A DNA stretch of 64,000 nucleotides from Peromyscus leucopus (GCF_004664715.2 NC_051082.1:10168498-10232497); one strand, 5' to 3'. Counted from the first letter of the stretch, positions 41,085 to 52,505 are shown. Notes: generated from the sequence alone by a model not told the origin. Translations and numbers: made by a program.

Positions 41085-41372
41085 GGTTCGTTCATTCATG
41101 GGTTCATTTGCTCATTCACTCATAATGCATTCATTCATATGTTTATGGATCATCCACTCATTCACTGTTCCCTGTCCATTCATGTTCTCACCCATTCATT
41201 CACCGAATCATGCTTACTCTTTTATTCACTGATTTATTCACTCTCTGCTTCACTTCCTCACTCCTTGACTCCTTCATTCCTTCTTCACTCATTCACTCAT
41301 TCATTCACTTTCCCATTCACCCATGCACTGATTCATTTATTCATCTATTCCCTCATTCCTGTTCTACCGTGT
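41085..41372. repeat. Degenerate (ATTC)n microsatellite
   Basis: About 290 bp built from TTCA, CTCA and TTTA variants of one tetranucleotide. The purest run is around 41275-41320. Confidence 0.93.
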
Positions 41373-41726
41373 GCCCAGCCCTGCATGGGCCCCAAAATGG
41401 AGACTAAGGAAATCCATCTCTGGTTTACTGGTGTGTCCATCTATGTTGCTGCTGAGAAATGACTTTTTTTTTTTTAAACAGCTTGAATGTCCTAACTTTT
41501 AAAAATGTGGGGAAGACTAAGCAGATGCCCTGTTGTGATATGGAATGCATCATTTGCTCACGGGGGTCGTATTTAAAATCTACCCCACTGCCCACATTGC
41601 CTTTGTTTCCAGGGCCACTTCCCCGTGACATCCCAACCCCAGAGCTATTCTCTCCCACTCTCCCCATGAGCCCCATCCCTCCCCGCCAGTGTCCACACAG
41701 GGCTGACTTTTCAGTGAGCCCGGGAC
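41373..41726. other. Non-repetitive stretch, no gene seen
   Basis: Contains a 12-T run near 41464. No recognised gene or repeat. Confidence 0.45.
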
Positions 41727-42095
41727 TGTCTTAGAGTTGTTACTGCTGTGATGAAACACCATGACCAAATTAGCTTGAGGAGGAAAGGGCTTATTTATCT
41801 GTCAGCTGTAGTCCAGCATCCAGGGAAATCAGGGCAGAACCTGGCTGGAGGCAGGAGCTGGCGCAGAGACCATGGAGGGGCGCTGCCCACTGGCTTGCTC
41901 CTCGTGGCTTGCGCAGCCTGTTTTCTTATAGCACCCAGGACCAGCAGTCCAGGGATGGCCCCACCCACAGTGGGCTGGGCCCTCCCACATCAATCATCCA
42001 TCTGGCCAATCCAGTGGGGGCATTTTCTCAACTGAGGTTCTCGGGTCCAAACTGACTCTAGCTTGTGTTGAGCTGACATGAGACTAGCCAGCACA
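41727..42095 (-). mobile_element. Complete ERVL-MaLR LTR (MT/ORR1 group)
   Basis: Begins TGTCTTAGAG and ends in 'ctagccagcaca'. Internal landmarks are 'gctgtgatgaaacaccatga', 'gcagagaccatggaggggcg', 'gcgcagcctgttttcttata' and 'agtgggctgggccctcccac'. It is the same family as the left LTR of the 56007 element. A solo LTR with no interior. Confidence 0.88.
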
Positions 42096-42772
42096 CGGGC
42101 TTTCCCACAGTATGTGGGTATAGAGGGTGGGGGAGTTGGCTGTGGGATGGGGTGAGGGGGGGTTCACCTTAGTATCCATCCGTGTTCCTTACGAAACACC
42201 CCATGTTGTCATCTCCACGTCACACCAGGACTTCTAACCATGGTGTCTACCCACGCGGCAACCTCACACTGTGAGAGGCCGTCTCCATCTGTCCCACATG
42301 TTCATATTTGTAGTGCTTCGGGCTTAAGAACAACACACTCGGTTGTTGGGTCCCGTGGTAGTTGCTGTGGCTCTGTCACTGTCTTTACCCTTGTCTCTTC
42401 TTAAAATGACATCGTCAAGGAACTAATGAAGTTTCTGTGACTCGCGTTGCTCTGATCTGGAAGCCCGCGGTCTCCTTGGCAATCTGTGTGCGATGCAGAG
42501 ACTGTCAAGGTCACATCTGCCTGTCATGTGAGGGATGGGGGACGGTCAGGGTCCACCAACAGGCTGCACTGGTCTGGTCCTAGTGACCATCAGAGGTTAG
42601 CAGCAGCCTCAAAATTTGAGAGCCAAGTGGCAAGGCTGCCTCGCTCTGTTGCAGGCAATCCAGAGGAGCCAAGTTCAAGACTACAGTGAAGCAATCTGTG
42701 TGCTGGGCCCATTGCTCGGGGACCTTGTTCTTGCCCTGGTCAATGGGAACAGGAGATAAGCATTCTAATTTA
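42096..42772. other. Non-repetitive stretch, no gene seen
   Basis: About 680 bp with scattered CpGs ('cccgcggtctccttggcaat', 'tgactcgcgttgctctgatc' near 42440-42480). No repeat or exon recognised. Confidence 0.45.
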
Positions 42773-42925
42773 AAGGGGCCAGGCCTGGTAAGCGTAAGTC
42801 TGTAACCCTAGGCATTTGGGAGGCTGAGGCAGGAAGATCTTAAGTTCAAGGTCTGTCTGGGCTTTGTGGAGAAGTTCAAGGCTAGTCTGGGCCACAGAGT
42901 GAGACCCTGTCTCAAAAATAAGAAG
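42773..42925 (+). repeat. B1 SINE
   Basis: 'ggccaggcctggtaagcgta', 'tttgggaggctgaggcagga', 'gttcaaggctagtctgggcc' and 'gagaccctgtctcaaaaata'. A short internal duplication of 'agttcaagg' text is present. Confidence 0.9.
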
Positions 42926-42932
42926 TACAAAG

Positions 42933-43012
42933 AGGTCTGGGACATAGCTCAGTAGGAGAGTTCTCGCACGACATGCGTGAGACCCTTGGGTTCCATTTTC
43001 AACACTGCTAAA
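42933..43012 (+). repeat. ID SINE
   Basis: 'aggtctgggacatagctcag', 'taggagagttctcgcacgac' and 'gacccttgggttccattttc' match an ID element sitting directly behind the B1 tail. Confidence 0.82.
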
Positions 43013-43714
43013 CTAATCTCAGTGACTCAGTACAGAGAGGCCAGGAACTAGCTCAGTGGCACACAGCTTCCTTGGGCCTCGTCACACTTCCTTTGGCATC
43101 TCAAAGCCTTTTTTGTCTCTAGTGAATCTCAGTCGTAAGTCATTAGAATTGAACAGGACTGAATTCATTCCCTCCGTGCTGGCAGGCGTATCCAGACCTC
43201 AGCCTGTAAGCTCGAGGGGCCTAGGCTAGCTGCTCATGAAGCCCAATTTGAAATCATAAACGTACTTAAAACGTGGAAACTTTTCATGCGATAGGACTCT
43301 GGTGCTCTGCTCTCTAGCATGAGTTTTGTAGACATTCATGTCTCGGTGTCAGAAGCTGCCTATGCTCACATCTATGGCTTCTCTTGGCTTCCACTTCAAA
43401 TAACCATTGTGGGGCACGCCATAGTCTACCTAAGCATGTACTGCCCAGTTCACAGCCCGGAGGTGCCTGACTCCAGGGTGGCTTTCCCTGAGTGTTGGAG
43501 ATGAAGGCTACAGTTTGAAGTCATGGTGCTCAGTGATGCGTGAGGCCAGGGCATGAAGGTCAGCTCTGACGTTGGCACAGGATTGGGAGGAAGGGCCCCC
43601 AGGACAGGAAGCCATTGTGGTGGTCTTCTTCAGCTCTGCTTCAACCCAATTGTCATCACTTCTCACTTGGATCTGTGATATGTTTTCTTCTCAGAATTGT
43701 CGCCAAGACACCCA
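43013..43714. other. Non-repetitive stretch, no gene seen
   Basis: No repeat recognised. The 61-codon plus frame at 43319-43504 has hydrophobic stretches but no splice or domain context. Confidence 0.45.
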
Positions 43715-43793
43715 AAGAAAGATATGAGGCTATCCTCTGGCCTCTGTGGGAAATCTCCACACACAGGAACACACACATACACACACACACACA

Positions 43794-43826
<33 letters not shown>

Positions 43827-43830
43827 CAAT
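43715..43830 (+). repeat. B2/B3 SINE tail with CA microsatellite
   Basis: 'tatcctctggcctctgtggg' resembles the 3' part of a B2/B3 ('ctcttctggcctctg'). It leads into a CA run with one 'caacac' interruption at 43766-43822. The head is missing. Confidence 0.75.
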
Positions 43831-44974
43831 CTCATCAAAGGTGCTCTAAACATACAGAAGTTCAAACGAGACAGGTGAAGAAGAGCAGGTATGAGACTCC
43901 TAATCTAGTGTGTGATATTTGTCTTTAAAATGGAGGTAATCAGGCTTTTGCTTCTTTTTTTTTAAATTTTTATTTAACATTTTAAAAAATGTCACTAGGA
44001 ATTGGTTTATTTAGCTTTCTTTTCTGTTCTTCCTCTATCATTGAATGCTTGCTTCCCAGGAGGCTCCAGTCTAAAAATAGCTATTTCTAGTCTTCCCACC
44101 AAAGGATGCTGGACTGGTGTCCTGGAGGACCCTGGGCCCCTGGGCATGTCTTCACATTGACGGGGATCCTTCTGCTTCCCCTGTAGATCTCTACCCACTG
44201 TCTCTACCCTAGGAACCCCAGGACCCATTTCTCTGTCTGAAACATTCCTATTCACTCTTCGAGAGCCTCAGTGTAAGTCACTCACTGCGTCCCAAGTGCT
44301 GACCAGGGATGGGGGATACGGGGCAGTAAACAAAGACATGGCCATGTTAGGGTTCTCATGTGAAATATCCATCACGGGCTTCCAGGCTTGGTCTCCGGCA
44401 GGTGACGCTGTTTGGGGAGAATGAGGAACTTTGGAAGACGAGCACAGTGGGAGAAAGTGGGTCCTTAAGGGCAGGGGTGAGGATGATAGGATACAGCCTG
44501 GCCCCAGTTCCTCCCAGCTCTCTGTTTCCTGGCTGCTGTTGTGATGGAAGCAGCCAAATCCGCACTCCCACCACCGAGCTTTCCTTCCACCATAATGGGC
44601 TATTCCCTCCCAAATCCTGGGTCAACACAAGCCCACCCACCCTCCCGCGATTTGCTTCTATCTCGGATATTTTCTTATATCTCGGAAGGGGGAGTGTTAA
44701 AGTAGGCATAAATGCCAATGCACATTTCAGAAGATGCTAAGGGAAATTCGGAGATGTTAGGGTGCTTGATGTAGACACACAGAAAGTGGCAAAGCCAAGA
44801 TGGGCAGGCTCAGCTGCTTCCACTTTCCTCCCCAGAAGCACCCCACGGGGAGAGGGGTAACAAAACACTAAATTCTCTACAGCTGTTTGCTGAGGGCCTT
44901 GCTCTCCTAATTAGAAAGCATTTGGGAGGCAAGAGAGTAGGAGGCAGCTATTTAGCATATATCAATTGAAACTA
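43831..44974. other. Non-repetitive stretch, no gene seen
   Basis: Over 1.1 kb. A T-rich stretch lies at 43955-43990. 44280-44345 hints at an L2 ('gtgctgaccagggatggggg'). 44905-44970 has 'ctcctaattagaaagc' and 'tagcatatatcaattgaaac' and may be regulatory. No gene. Confidence 0.4.
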
Positions 44975-45095
44975 TGTGAGTGCCTTGTATTTCTCACCCT
45001 AGTTTCTAAACAAACCAATGAGAAGTAGATACAGTAAAGCGCCAGAGGTTAAGCAACTTACCTAAAGCTCCACAGCACAATCTCTGCCTCCCACC
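44975..45095 (-). repeat. MIR SINE fragment
   Basis: 'gtgagtgccttgtatttctc' then 'cagaggttaagcaacttacc' and 'taaagctccacagcacaatc' match the reversed MIR. The core between them is shortened. Confidence 0.65.
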
Positions 45096-46072
45096 TGTTA
45101 GAATTTCCTTGTTTCTACCAAGCCTGAGAAGCTCGCACTAACTACCCTTGACCATCTCAGAGGTGGGAGGAGCCAGAGAAAACAGAGATGCGTTGTTCTT
45201 GTCGCAGAGGCAAATAACACGAAGTTCCCCAAATCAGGCCAATTTGTCACGGCCACTTCAGAGGAGGTAGGTCTAGGTGGGTGGGGTACAGCAGCATGAC
45301 CCCCCAGGATGGCTGAGGAGCAGAGTGGGTACTGTTAGCCAATGGTGTCACACTGTTTCGAAAGGCCAGCAGGCACCCAGCGGAAGCCAGTGGCTCAGCA
45401 TTACGAATTCATTACATGAGCTAACTGCTTCCATCCGCTCCCGTGGTAGAGGGCTCGGTGGCCCTGAGCACAATTCCTCTTAACATGACTCTTCTGTCCT
45501 CTGGAAGCCAGGTTCTGGGGAGGCCGCACCTCCTGGGAGAATTCAAGCAAATTGCTTGAGACTAACAACTGTGTTTGAGGCTATGGTACTGTCTGTTTCC
45601 AGGCTCGGATGGAGAGCATGTCACAGACATCGGCCATGGTATGCCTACTCTTGAAGCTATGTCTCTAGGGTCCCTGGTGCCCAGGGTGAACTATTCGGGG
45701 CTATAGGATCCCTTGTAACTAGGGGCGGGGCTTCAACTGCCTTGCTACAACCGGTGGCCAGCAGGCAGCTATGCCCAGCATGGCTCGGCCTGACACGAAT
45801 GGATGAAAAGAGCAAGCCGTGTCTTACCTGGGGAAATTAGATTTGGGAAATTGAGACCCTGGCCCGGGGAAGCTGTAAGGGCCGAATTGAAAGACTAGGA
45901 AATGGATATTAAATCGTAGCAGCCATTTTAGGGTACTTAGAACTTATAGTATACAAAGATTGACCAAAAGGAAGACTCAGTAGGCTCGGGAGAAGGCCAA
46001 GGGGGCACCATGGAAAGACTGGGGGTGGGGGCAAGGCAGCTATGGGTTCCTGGGACCACGATCCTTCTAGAA
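45096..46072. other. Unassigned interval, possibly old retroviral-type sequence
   Basis: No gene seen. Parts such as 'aactaggggcggggcttcaa' and 'gtagcagccattttagggta' (45717-45940) have an LTR/ERV-leader feel, but I cannot name a family or define ends. Confidence 0.3.
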
Positions 46073-46214
46073 GAAGGAGGAGGAGGAGGAGAAGAAGGAG
46101 GAGGAGAAGGAGGAGGAGGAGAAGGAGGAGAAGGAGGAGGAGGAGGAGGAGGAGGAGGAGGAGGAGAAGAAGAAGAAGAAGAAGAAGAAGAAGAAGAAGA
46201 AGAAGAAGAATTCT
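46073..46214. repeat. (GGA)n-(GAA)n compound microsatellite
   Basis: About 140 bp of GGA/GAA units, shifting from GGA-rich to pure GAA at about 46163-46210. Reads as long poly-Gly/Glu or poly-Arg frames with no meaning. GAA tracts of this kind can form triplex DNA. Confidence 0.97.
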
Positions 46215-46704
46215 AACTTCTCAGTGTCTTTTGACTGACTCTACCAAACAGAATTTTAAGAAAATGGCGGCCATCTTAAGAGTCTGTACATCATATCTCC
46301 AAGGCCCAGAAAGATACCATGAATACCTGCACAGGGATATTGAAGAAACTGGAAGTGATGAAGGCCAGGGAAATGGAGATGATCCCTTTGCCTCGAAGGG
46401 AAGTCCTTCCTAAATTGTGGCCAACATTTGCCATCTGAGAACCCAAACCTGGGTGCCACAGTCCAGGTACGTGAATCACCTCTAGTACTTACAGGCCAAC
46501 AGCTAATTCCTGAGTGGAGTGAGGGCCGAGTAAGCGGACCTATGGCTGTCCACCGAGCCTCATTATTGGTGATCTTTTGGGATAGGTTCTAGAAACTTCT
46601 CTCCAGCTGAATGGTTTTCAGTATGGGGCAGATGGTCTGTGATACTCATAGGTATTCATTTAGTCAATGAAGAAACAAAAGTCACTGAGTATAGAAGTCA
46701 CTAG
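46215..46704. other. Non-repetitive stretch, no gene seen
   Basis: A short frame starting at 46264 ('aatggcggccatcttaag') continues to 46413. It is about 50 codons, without domain, splice or conservation evidence, so it is not called. Confidence 0.4.
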
Positions 46705-46990
46705 GATTATTTTTTTTTAATTTATTGTCTGTGGATACACACATTGATATGTGCGGTCTGGTGTGCATGATGAGTGCCCATGTGTGCCCACGTGTGTGTC
46801 AACACATGTGGATGTTGGTCGGTTGTCTTTCTTAGTCAATTTCTACCTTATTGGGGGACATGAAGTCTCCCACTGCACCTAGGACTTGCCAAATTGGCTA
46901 GATGGTCTGGGGGATCTCCCTGCCTCTGCCCGCCCACCCCCCAGTGCCATTGGATTGGTGGCCTCAGATTTCACAAAGAGAGAGAGAGAA
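46705..46990 (-). repeat. B4/RSINE-type long SINE
   Basis: 'gtgtgtcaacacatgtggat', 'cggttgtctttcttagtcaa', 'tttctaccttattgggggac' and 'gccaaattggctagatggtc' follow the same family order as 22340-22665, with the tRNA end lost. Confidence 0.7.
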
Positions 46991-47817
46991 GGAGGGGGGA
47001 TAAGGGTGGTCTAGGGAGGGACAAAGGGAGCAGCACTGTAGCCATCATGGAGAGAAGCTGGGAAGGAAGGTGGCCTGGGCCAGGCAGCTTCTCCCACCTA
47101 TGGCTACTGTCAGGTCCCATTCTCCTGGGTCCCCTTCACAGCTTATCCCTGTTTGGGAGGTCTGAGATGCCTGTGAGATAAAACATTTTTCTCTGAGACC
47201 CCCCCAATCGCCAAGTATCAAGCAGGGTGCAAGATCACACATGTAAACCCAGCGCATAGGCAGAGGAGGCAGGACCAGTTGATGCCCTCCTCACTGCCCT
47301 GTGTCCCAGGTGCTCTCAAGTCTCCGCCCCCTGATACAAAGACAGCAGGCAAAGCCTCCTGGCTTCAGAACAAGGTCACCCTCTATAGGTAACAGGGAAG
47401 CAAATGCATGTGGTGTGGGCCAGGGAGTCCCTTGTCCCCTTCCTGAAGGGTCCCTCCCACCCCAGAGGCTGCCTGCTTCTCATGTCTCCCTGTCCCTGGG
47501 TTCTGGGAAACTGCCTGCTGTCATTCCCTTGGATCCAAGATGGTAACAGAGGTCTGGAGTCATGCCTGCATTTCTCTATGGTGTTTTGGACTATCCCGAT
47601 ACCCGTACCTTTGTGCTTCTCGATGTAGTGTGGTCAGTCTGTGACACTCGGGAGTTCTGAACCAGCAAAGTGTCCCAATTTCAGACAGGAAGCATTCAGA
47701 AAAAGACTTTGTTTTGTCTGTACTGAACATGTATGGACTTTTCTCCTGGCTGTTATGCTCTAGGCAATATGGTAACCAGTGGTTTCCATGGCATTGACCT
47801 GTATAGGTGTGGTAGGG
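46991..47817. other. Mostly unique interval with a B1 scrap
   Basis: About 47215-47280 ('aagcagggtgcaagatcaca', 'cataggcagaggaggcagga') is a B1-like fragment in plus orientation. The rest is unique, with no gene seen. Confidence 0.45.
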
Positions 47818-48300
47818 TGTGGGAGCCCAGGTGGGAGACGGGCTCCCACATTTTACAACAGGGTACTTTTGAGGAGAGAGGGATAAGAGATTTAGATAGA
47901 AGGATAGAGAGGAGAGAAACAGATCGAAACACAGGATAGCCTCGGGAGGGCCTGGATCCTTATCCACTGGCCCCTCCTTTTTTAAAGGGCTATTTATAGG
48001 AATGCCAAGGGGTGGAGCAAAAGACCTCCCCCTAGCACAGCCAAGTGCAGACCCTTCCAATCACTTAGTAATCATGCACAAGGTCAAGCAATCCTCTAAT
48101 GCAGCTCTGTTGGGTAAAGCAAGCTCAGGTCTCACTTGGAAACCTCTGCAGGCCTCCACAGTAGGGAAGCAGGGGTCACTTATAGTCTGCATGGGTGTGC
48201 AGGGGTCAGATACAGACCCGCTCCTCTGCCATGTTAAATAAGGGACCCGTGCATCTTTGAGTTTCTCCATCTACCGAGCCTTCCGGGAGCAAGTCCTTCA
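47818..48300 (+). repeat. Possible LTR fragment starting with a perfect hairpin
   Basis: TGTGGGAGCCC (47818-47828) and GGGCTCCCACA (47840-47850) are exact inverted copies. They are followed by an AG-rich segment, 'ccttttttaaagggctattt' with a TATA-like 'atttatagg', and C-rich text. Layout suggests an old LTR promoter, but the family is not identified. Confidence 0.35.
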
Positions 48301-48507
48301 GAGACTAAGGCACAGCCGTGTTTTGAAACTGGATCCTGTATGGATACTCCTAATGTTTGTGTACCTCTGTTTTGTTTTGTTTTCTGTTGTTTACTTCTCA
48401 GCGCCATGTTGCTGCAGAGTAGCGAGGGATCCTAACATCAACCGGGCAAGCAGAAGCTTGGCAAAGCCATTTTAAACCGTGGTGGAATTACAGTCATTGT
48501 CCGTAGG

Positions 48508-48895
48508 AGTCAGCTTTCTGTTGCTATGACAAAACCCACGAGTAAATGGACCTGTGGAAGGAAAGGTTAATGTTGTCCCATGGTGTCAGAGGGTCCCATC
48601 CACTCATCTCTATTGTTTCCAGGCTGGTGGTGAGGTGGAGTCACACGGCGGGAGACACTAATGGCTGGAAGACATCAGAGAAGGGAAACAAGAGGAGACA
48701 AAATACCCCTGTGGAGGGCACATAAGTCACTAGCCCCGCCTCTAAAAGTTCCTGCCACATCTCTCTCAATAGCCCAGCATGCAATGACTCCACCAGTGGA
48801 TGTGTCCATTGGTGACATCTGGGTCCTCACAACCCAGTCAGCTCCTAGAGACCCCAGCCCTGAGCACCACTGTATGAGTTTCGGGGAAACCTTTA
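48508..48895 (-). repeat. ERVL-MaLR-type LTR
   Basis: 'gtcagctttctgttgctatg', 'ggcacataagtcactagccc', 'cattggtgacatctgggtcc' and 'agagaccccagccctgagca' are ordered as in a reversed LTR of the type at 27160-27445. Non-coding. Confidence 0.65.
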
Positions 48896-49184
48896 AGACC
48901 CAAACCCACTTAAAGTTACATGTTAGATCATTGTGGACCTATTTGCTTTAGGATATCCAAATGTACAGAGCCCCAGGAACAACCCAACCCACTGAAACAT
49001 CATTTGGTACTTCATTCTTTGAAGCATAAGACACATGAAGAATTGTCATGTTTCATTTTCATGTTCTAGTCGGATCCAGGGTGCTTTGTGCATAGCTCAC
49101 ATTCCTGCATTCTTCAGGTCTTTGCAGTACCTGGGGACTATGTGGCCTATCTACCATCCAATCAGCTACAGCAGTTTGGTATTT
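48896..49184. other. Short non-repetitive interval
   Basis: No gene or repeat recognised. Confidence 0.4.
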
Positions 49185-49230
<46 letters not shown>

Positions 49231-49242
49231 TTTTTTTTTTTT
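49185..49242. repeat. (CA)n microsatellite followed by poly-T
   Basis: A CA run of about 21 units ends directly in a 13-T run. No SINE body is recognised beside it. Confidence 0.95.
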
Positions 49243-49884
49243 ACTGGAGTCACTTTTTTTCTAGGGCACATGTATCATCACCTTCCTCGATGAGGTCAAT
49301 CATTCCCCTCCACCAAGTCCCTCCTGTTGTCTGTCTCGAGTCTCTCATACAGAGCAGTGCTTCCCATAAATCCACAATCAGCTGTTTCTCTGATGGACGG
49401 CCCCATTTATGGTTGATGCAAATTTCACCACGAGTGTTGTTGACCTTCTACTTACCGCTTTTGTCTTTGTCGGGCAATCTCTCCTTTTTGGTTGTCCAGC
49501 TTTGTTTTGTTTTCCTAACGTCACATGGCTTCATCCCCCAAGGGACAGAAGGTGACATAGACACCCACTCTGCAGACATATGAGCTGAAATGCACATCCA
49601 CGGTGGCGGGCCACCTTCAGACTCTCAAAGGAAACTGGCCACCACTCCTGAGTGACAGGAGTGATTTCTGTAGTGGTTGGAGCAGCAGGGTTGTCCTTGG
49701 TACAATTACATGCAATTAATAGTCTGTGGTCACTGAGATCAGAAGCATGTCATTGGGGACTGTTGCTATTTTCAATGCCCAGTGAAGGAAATCTGTGTTC
49801 TCCGGAGGCTTACATATGGAACCGTGCACACTGGAACTAACCAGCCACTCTCTGTGCTTTAATTGAGGCTTATTTTGTTCCGGT
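49243..49884. other. Non-repetitive stretch, no gene seen
   Basis: The 182-codon plus frame (49035-49583) spans the CA/T tract and has no domain. No repeat family recognised. Confidence 0.45.
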
Positions 49885-49995
49885 AAATTACCATCTCCTT
49901 GAAGGCAGAGACTTGGCCTTGCTTGGGTTTTGGGTTTCCGAGCTCTAACCCAGAAGGTACCACAGAAGCATTTGTTGAGTGACTGAACAACCTGC
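49885..49995 (+). repeat. L2 LINE 3' end
   Basis: 'atctccttgaaggcagagac', 'ttggccttgcttgggttttg' and 'agaagcatttgttgagtgac' match the L2 terminus ('ccttgaaggcagggactgtgtc...aataaatatttgttgaatga'). Confidence 0.75.
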
Positions 49996-50292
49996 TTCCC
50001 TCTCAGGGTGCTCTCGAGCCATGAGAGACACCTGAAGACAGAGGAGAGAACCCTGGGTACCTGCTAATTGGTGTGCTACCAAGGGCTCCTATCTTTGGTC
50101 TTGGGACTTTATTTTTCCCACCTGTAAGAATGGATTTACTTTTCTCTCCCAATGTTTCTCAGGACAGTGGTTCTGGAAGATTCTATGCCCAGGTGATTTC
50201 GGAAAGTGACGCTGCCCTGGCTGCCTTTGGAAAGGCAGACGCAATGTGTCTCAGACAGTGCAAGTACTGAGGGACTTTGTGAGCAAGACACA
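49996..50292. other. Short non-repetitive interval
   Basis: No gene or repeat recognised. The 65-codon plus frame at 50073-50270 has no domain. Confidence 0.4.
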
Positions 50293-50580
50293 CATACCCA
50301 TTATTTTTATGTGTGCATGTGTGTGTGTGAGTGCATGTGTGTGTGAGTGAGCACATACCCACACATACCGAGGCCAGAGGTTAACATCAGGAATCTTCCT
50401 TTATCACTCTCCACCTTCATGGAACCTCAAGCTCGCATATTCAGAGATACTGGCTGGCCAGCATCCCCAGTGAGTGATCCTCCCGTGTCCACTTCCTTAC
50501 TCTGTACCTGGCTTTGTATAAACTCAGTTCTCAAGCTCATGTGGCAGACACTTTAGTGACTGAGCCATCTCCCTCGCCCC
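50293..50580 (-). repeat. B4/RSINE-type long SINE
   Basis: TG-rich tail side, 'accgaggccagaggttaaca', 'cactctccaccttcatggaa' and the promoter end 'gtgactgagccatctccctc'. Third copy of the family at 22340 and 46705, best preserved at its promoter end. Confidence 0.78.
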
Positions 50581-51177
50581 GTGCCCTGTGTACTTCAAGG
50601 TCAAATTTCCTGCTTAACCCGCTCCCCGGTCTTCTACCACTTTGCACCACAGCAAGACCAGCGTGCCCTGGAACACATTGGGGACATTTCCTTTCCTTTT
50701 CACCTTTGGTATTTCATGGTTCCAGAAATCGAAGGGGACACATCTGTAGCCATATGGTGTCATCTCCGAGCCGCAGACAGAAGCTCACCTTGTTGCAGGT
50801 CGCCTCGAGAGACAGTATATTTGCGTCCCTTTGATGAGCATTAGCCATATGTCCATGGCAGCTGACCACACACAGTGCCCTCCGGCCTCCCAGCCTCCCT
50901 GACATGAAGCGGTGTGCCAGCATGGGGCTGGCACATGTGTTGTGCACATGTGGGCACGGTTTGCCCCTTCCTGCCGCAAAGGCGACTTCCTAATTTAAAA
51001 CATGCCCTTGTGCCCCTCCGTTCTTCCATTGTGAACTCTGAGTGCCACCTGCTCCAGCTCTGATGCGGCCAAACGTGTTGCAGGGAGATGCTGAGAATGG
51101 CCTAGAATGTTCTGCCTTTGCTGCTATCTTTTGCATGTGTTGAGTATTTGCCCCATGTGCATGCGAATGCACGTGAG

Positions 51178-51178
<1 letters not shown>
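50581..51178. other. Non-repetitive stretch, no gene seen
   Basis: Contains CpG-bearing words ('tcatctccgagccgcagaca', 'cagtatatttgcgtcccttt' at 50760-50830) without recognised repeats. No gene. Confidence 0.45.
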
Positions 51179-51226
<48 letters not shown>

Positions 51227-51240
51227 ACACACACACACAC
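51179..51240. repeat. (CA)n microsatellite
   Basis: CA run with a single 'ctcac' interruption near 51220. Confidence 0.97.
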
Positions 51241-51371
51241 GTTTATTTTTTGGAGGGTTAGAGATGCTGGGACATGGGGAGTGAAGAGATAATGGACAGA
51301 GATAGGGGACTAAAGATGATAGCTGTAATGAGAGGTCAGAGATGGGCTGGAGGACTAAGGTAAGGTGTAAA

Positions 51372-51482
51372 CAGTTGGGCCAGGTGGCACATGTCTGTGG
51401 CACTTGGGAGACTGAGGCAGGAGGATGGAAACTTTGAGAGTAACCTGGTCTACTGAGTGAAAGCCTGTCTCCAAGAACAGAG
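51372..51482 (+). repeat. B1 SINE
   Basis: 'gggccaggtggcacatgtct', 'gcacttgggagactgaggca' and 'agagtaacctggtctactga', shortened relative to full length. Confidence 0.88.
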
Positions 51483-51598
51483 ACTGAAGGAAGAAGGAGG
51501 AGGGAGAGAGTGAAGGAGAGAGGGAGTAAGAGAAAAAGAGAGAGGGGGAAAGGGAAGGAAGGAGAGAGGGAAGGAGGGAGGGTGGACAGTCAGTTTGG
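51483..51598. repeat. GA-rich tract
   Basis: A/G-only sequence with GGAGA and GGGAAAG units in the tail position of the preceding B1. A separate 15-G run lies at 51651-51665. Confidence 0.9.
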
Positions 51599-52185
51599 AA
51601 GGCCAGCAGGCAGCTAAATAAGTGAAAAATGGAGTTGAGGTGAATGGCGCGGGGGGGGGGGGGGGACCTTGTGCACCATCACCAGCCCTCTCCTGTCCCT
51701 AAGGATGTGCCCTCTGTGCACAGATGCTAGAAGAATGTAGGTCAATGAGTGTGTTGGCTTTTCCATGCTTCATATGGGTCTCATGTGCGTTCATGGAATA
51801 TTCCATGTTTTGATGTCCTTCCTCTTGCGCACACACACGTGTGCAAGTTCACGCATTTGGTCTGCGATGCTTTGATCCCCAAGCTTCCGTTTGAGCTTGT
51901 AGGACGCACATGTTTCCTGACCGATTTTCGCCAGACTTTTCCAGTGGGCCATACAGCCAGATGGACACGAGTTGCCTGCATCACAAGACTTCTTCAATGA
52001 TCACCACCAAGAACATGAACTCATGGGGAAAATGACATCACCCAATAGAGCTCACTCTCACAAACAGAGGAGCTGGACAGAAAGGCTTCTCAAAAGGGTA
52101 TGGTGGGGCGGGGCTTGGGCTGAGTCCAGAAACAGGCATTTCAAAGGATCTTACCCATACCACTGCCCAGGAGGAAACATACACA
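51599..52185. other. Non-repetitive stretch, no gene seen
   Basis: Unique apart from the G run. Near 51830 'cttgcgcacacacacgtgtg' is a short imperfect palindrome. No gene. Confidence 0.45.
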
Positions 52186-52505
52186 TGTGGATGTTATGGT
52201 TGGGGTAAGAAACATCCTCCATTGAGTGCTGGGTCCCAGCTAGTGGCACTCTTTCATGAAGTTGTAGAAACAAGCCGTAGACCCAGAGGGCAGAGATCTC
52301 CTGTGGGTGGGTCCGTGGGGGATATATATTGTCCCTGCTCTTCCTTCAAGTGATGACACTCCTCTGTTACATGCTCCCCTCTATGAGGCTCGGAAGCTCT
52401 TGGGGCCAAGCAGCCACAGAGGAAACCCTCCAAAACCATGGGCCCAAATTAACTCCTTCCTGTCTTAAGTTCCTTCCGGGCAGAGCAACAAAGAGCTGAC
52501 TAACG
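52186..52505 (+). mobile_element. ERVL-MaLR-type LTR
   Basis: Starts 'tgtggatgttatggttgggg', continues 'gagtgctgggtcccagctag', 'aagttgtagaaacaagccgt', 'tcctgtgggtgggtccgtgg', and ends 'gggcagagcaacaaagagct' + 'gacta'. A TATA-like 'gatatatattg' lies mid-LTR. Confidence 0.75.

Noticed and set aside
46042..46413. 123-codon frame with long poly-Arg, and the overlapping Gly/Glu frame
   Set aside because: Translation of the GGA/GAA microsatellite. The non-repeat remainder has no recognisable domain.
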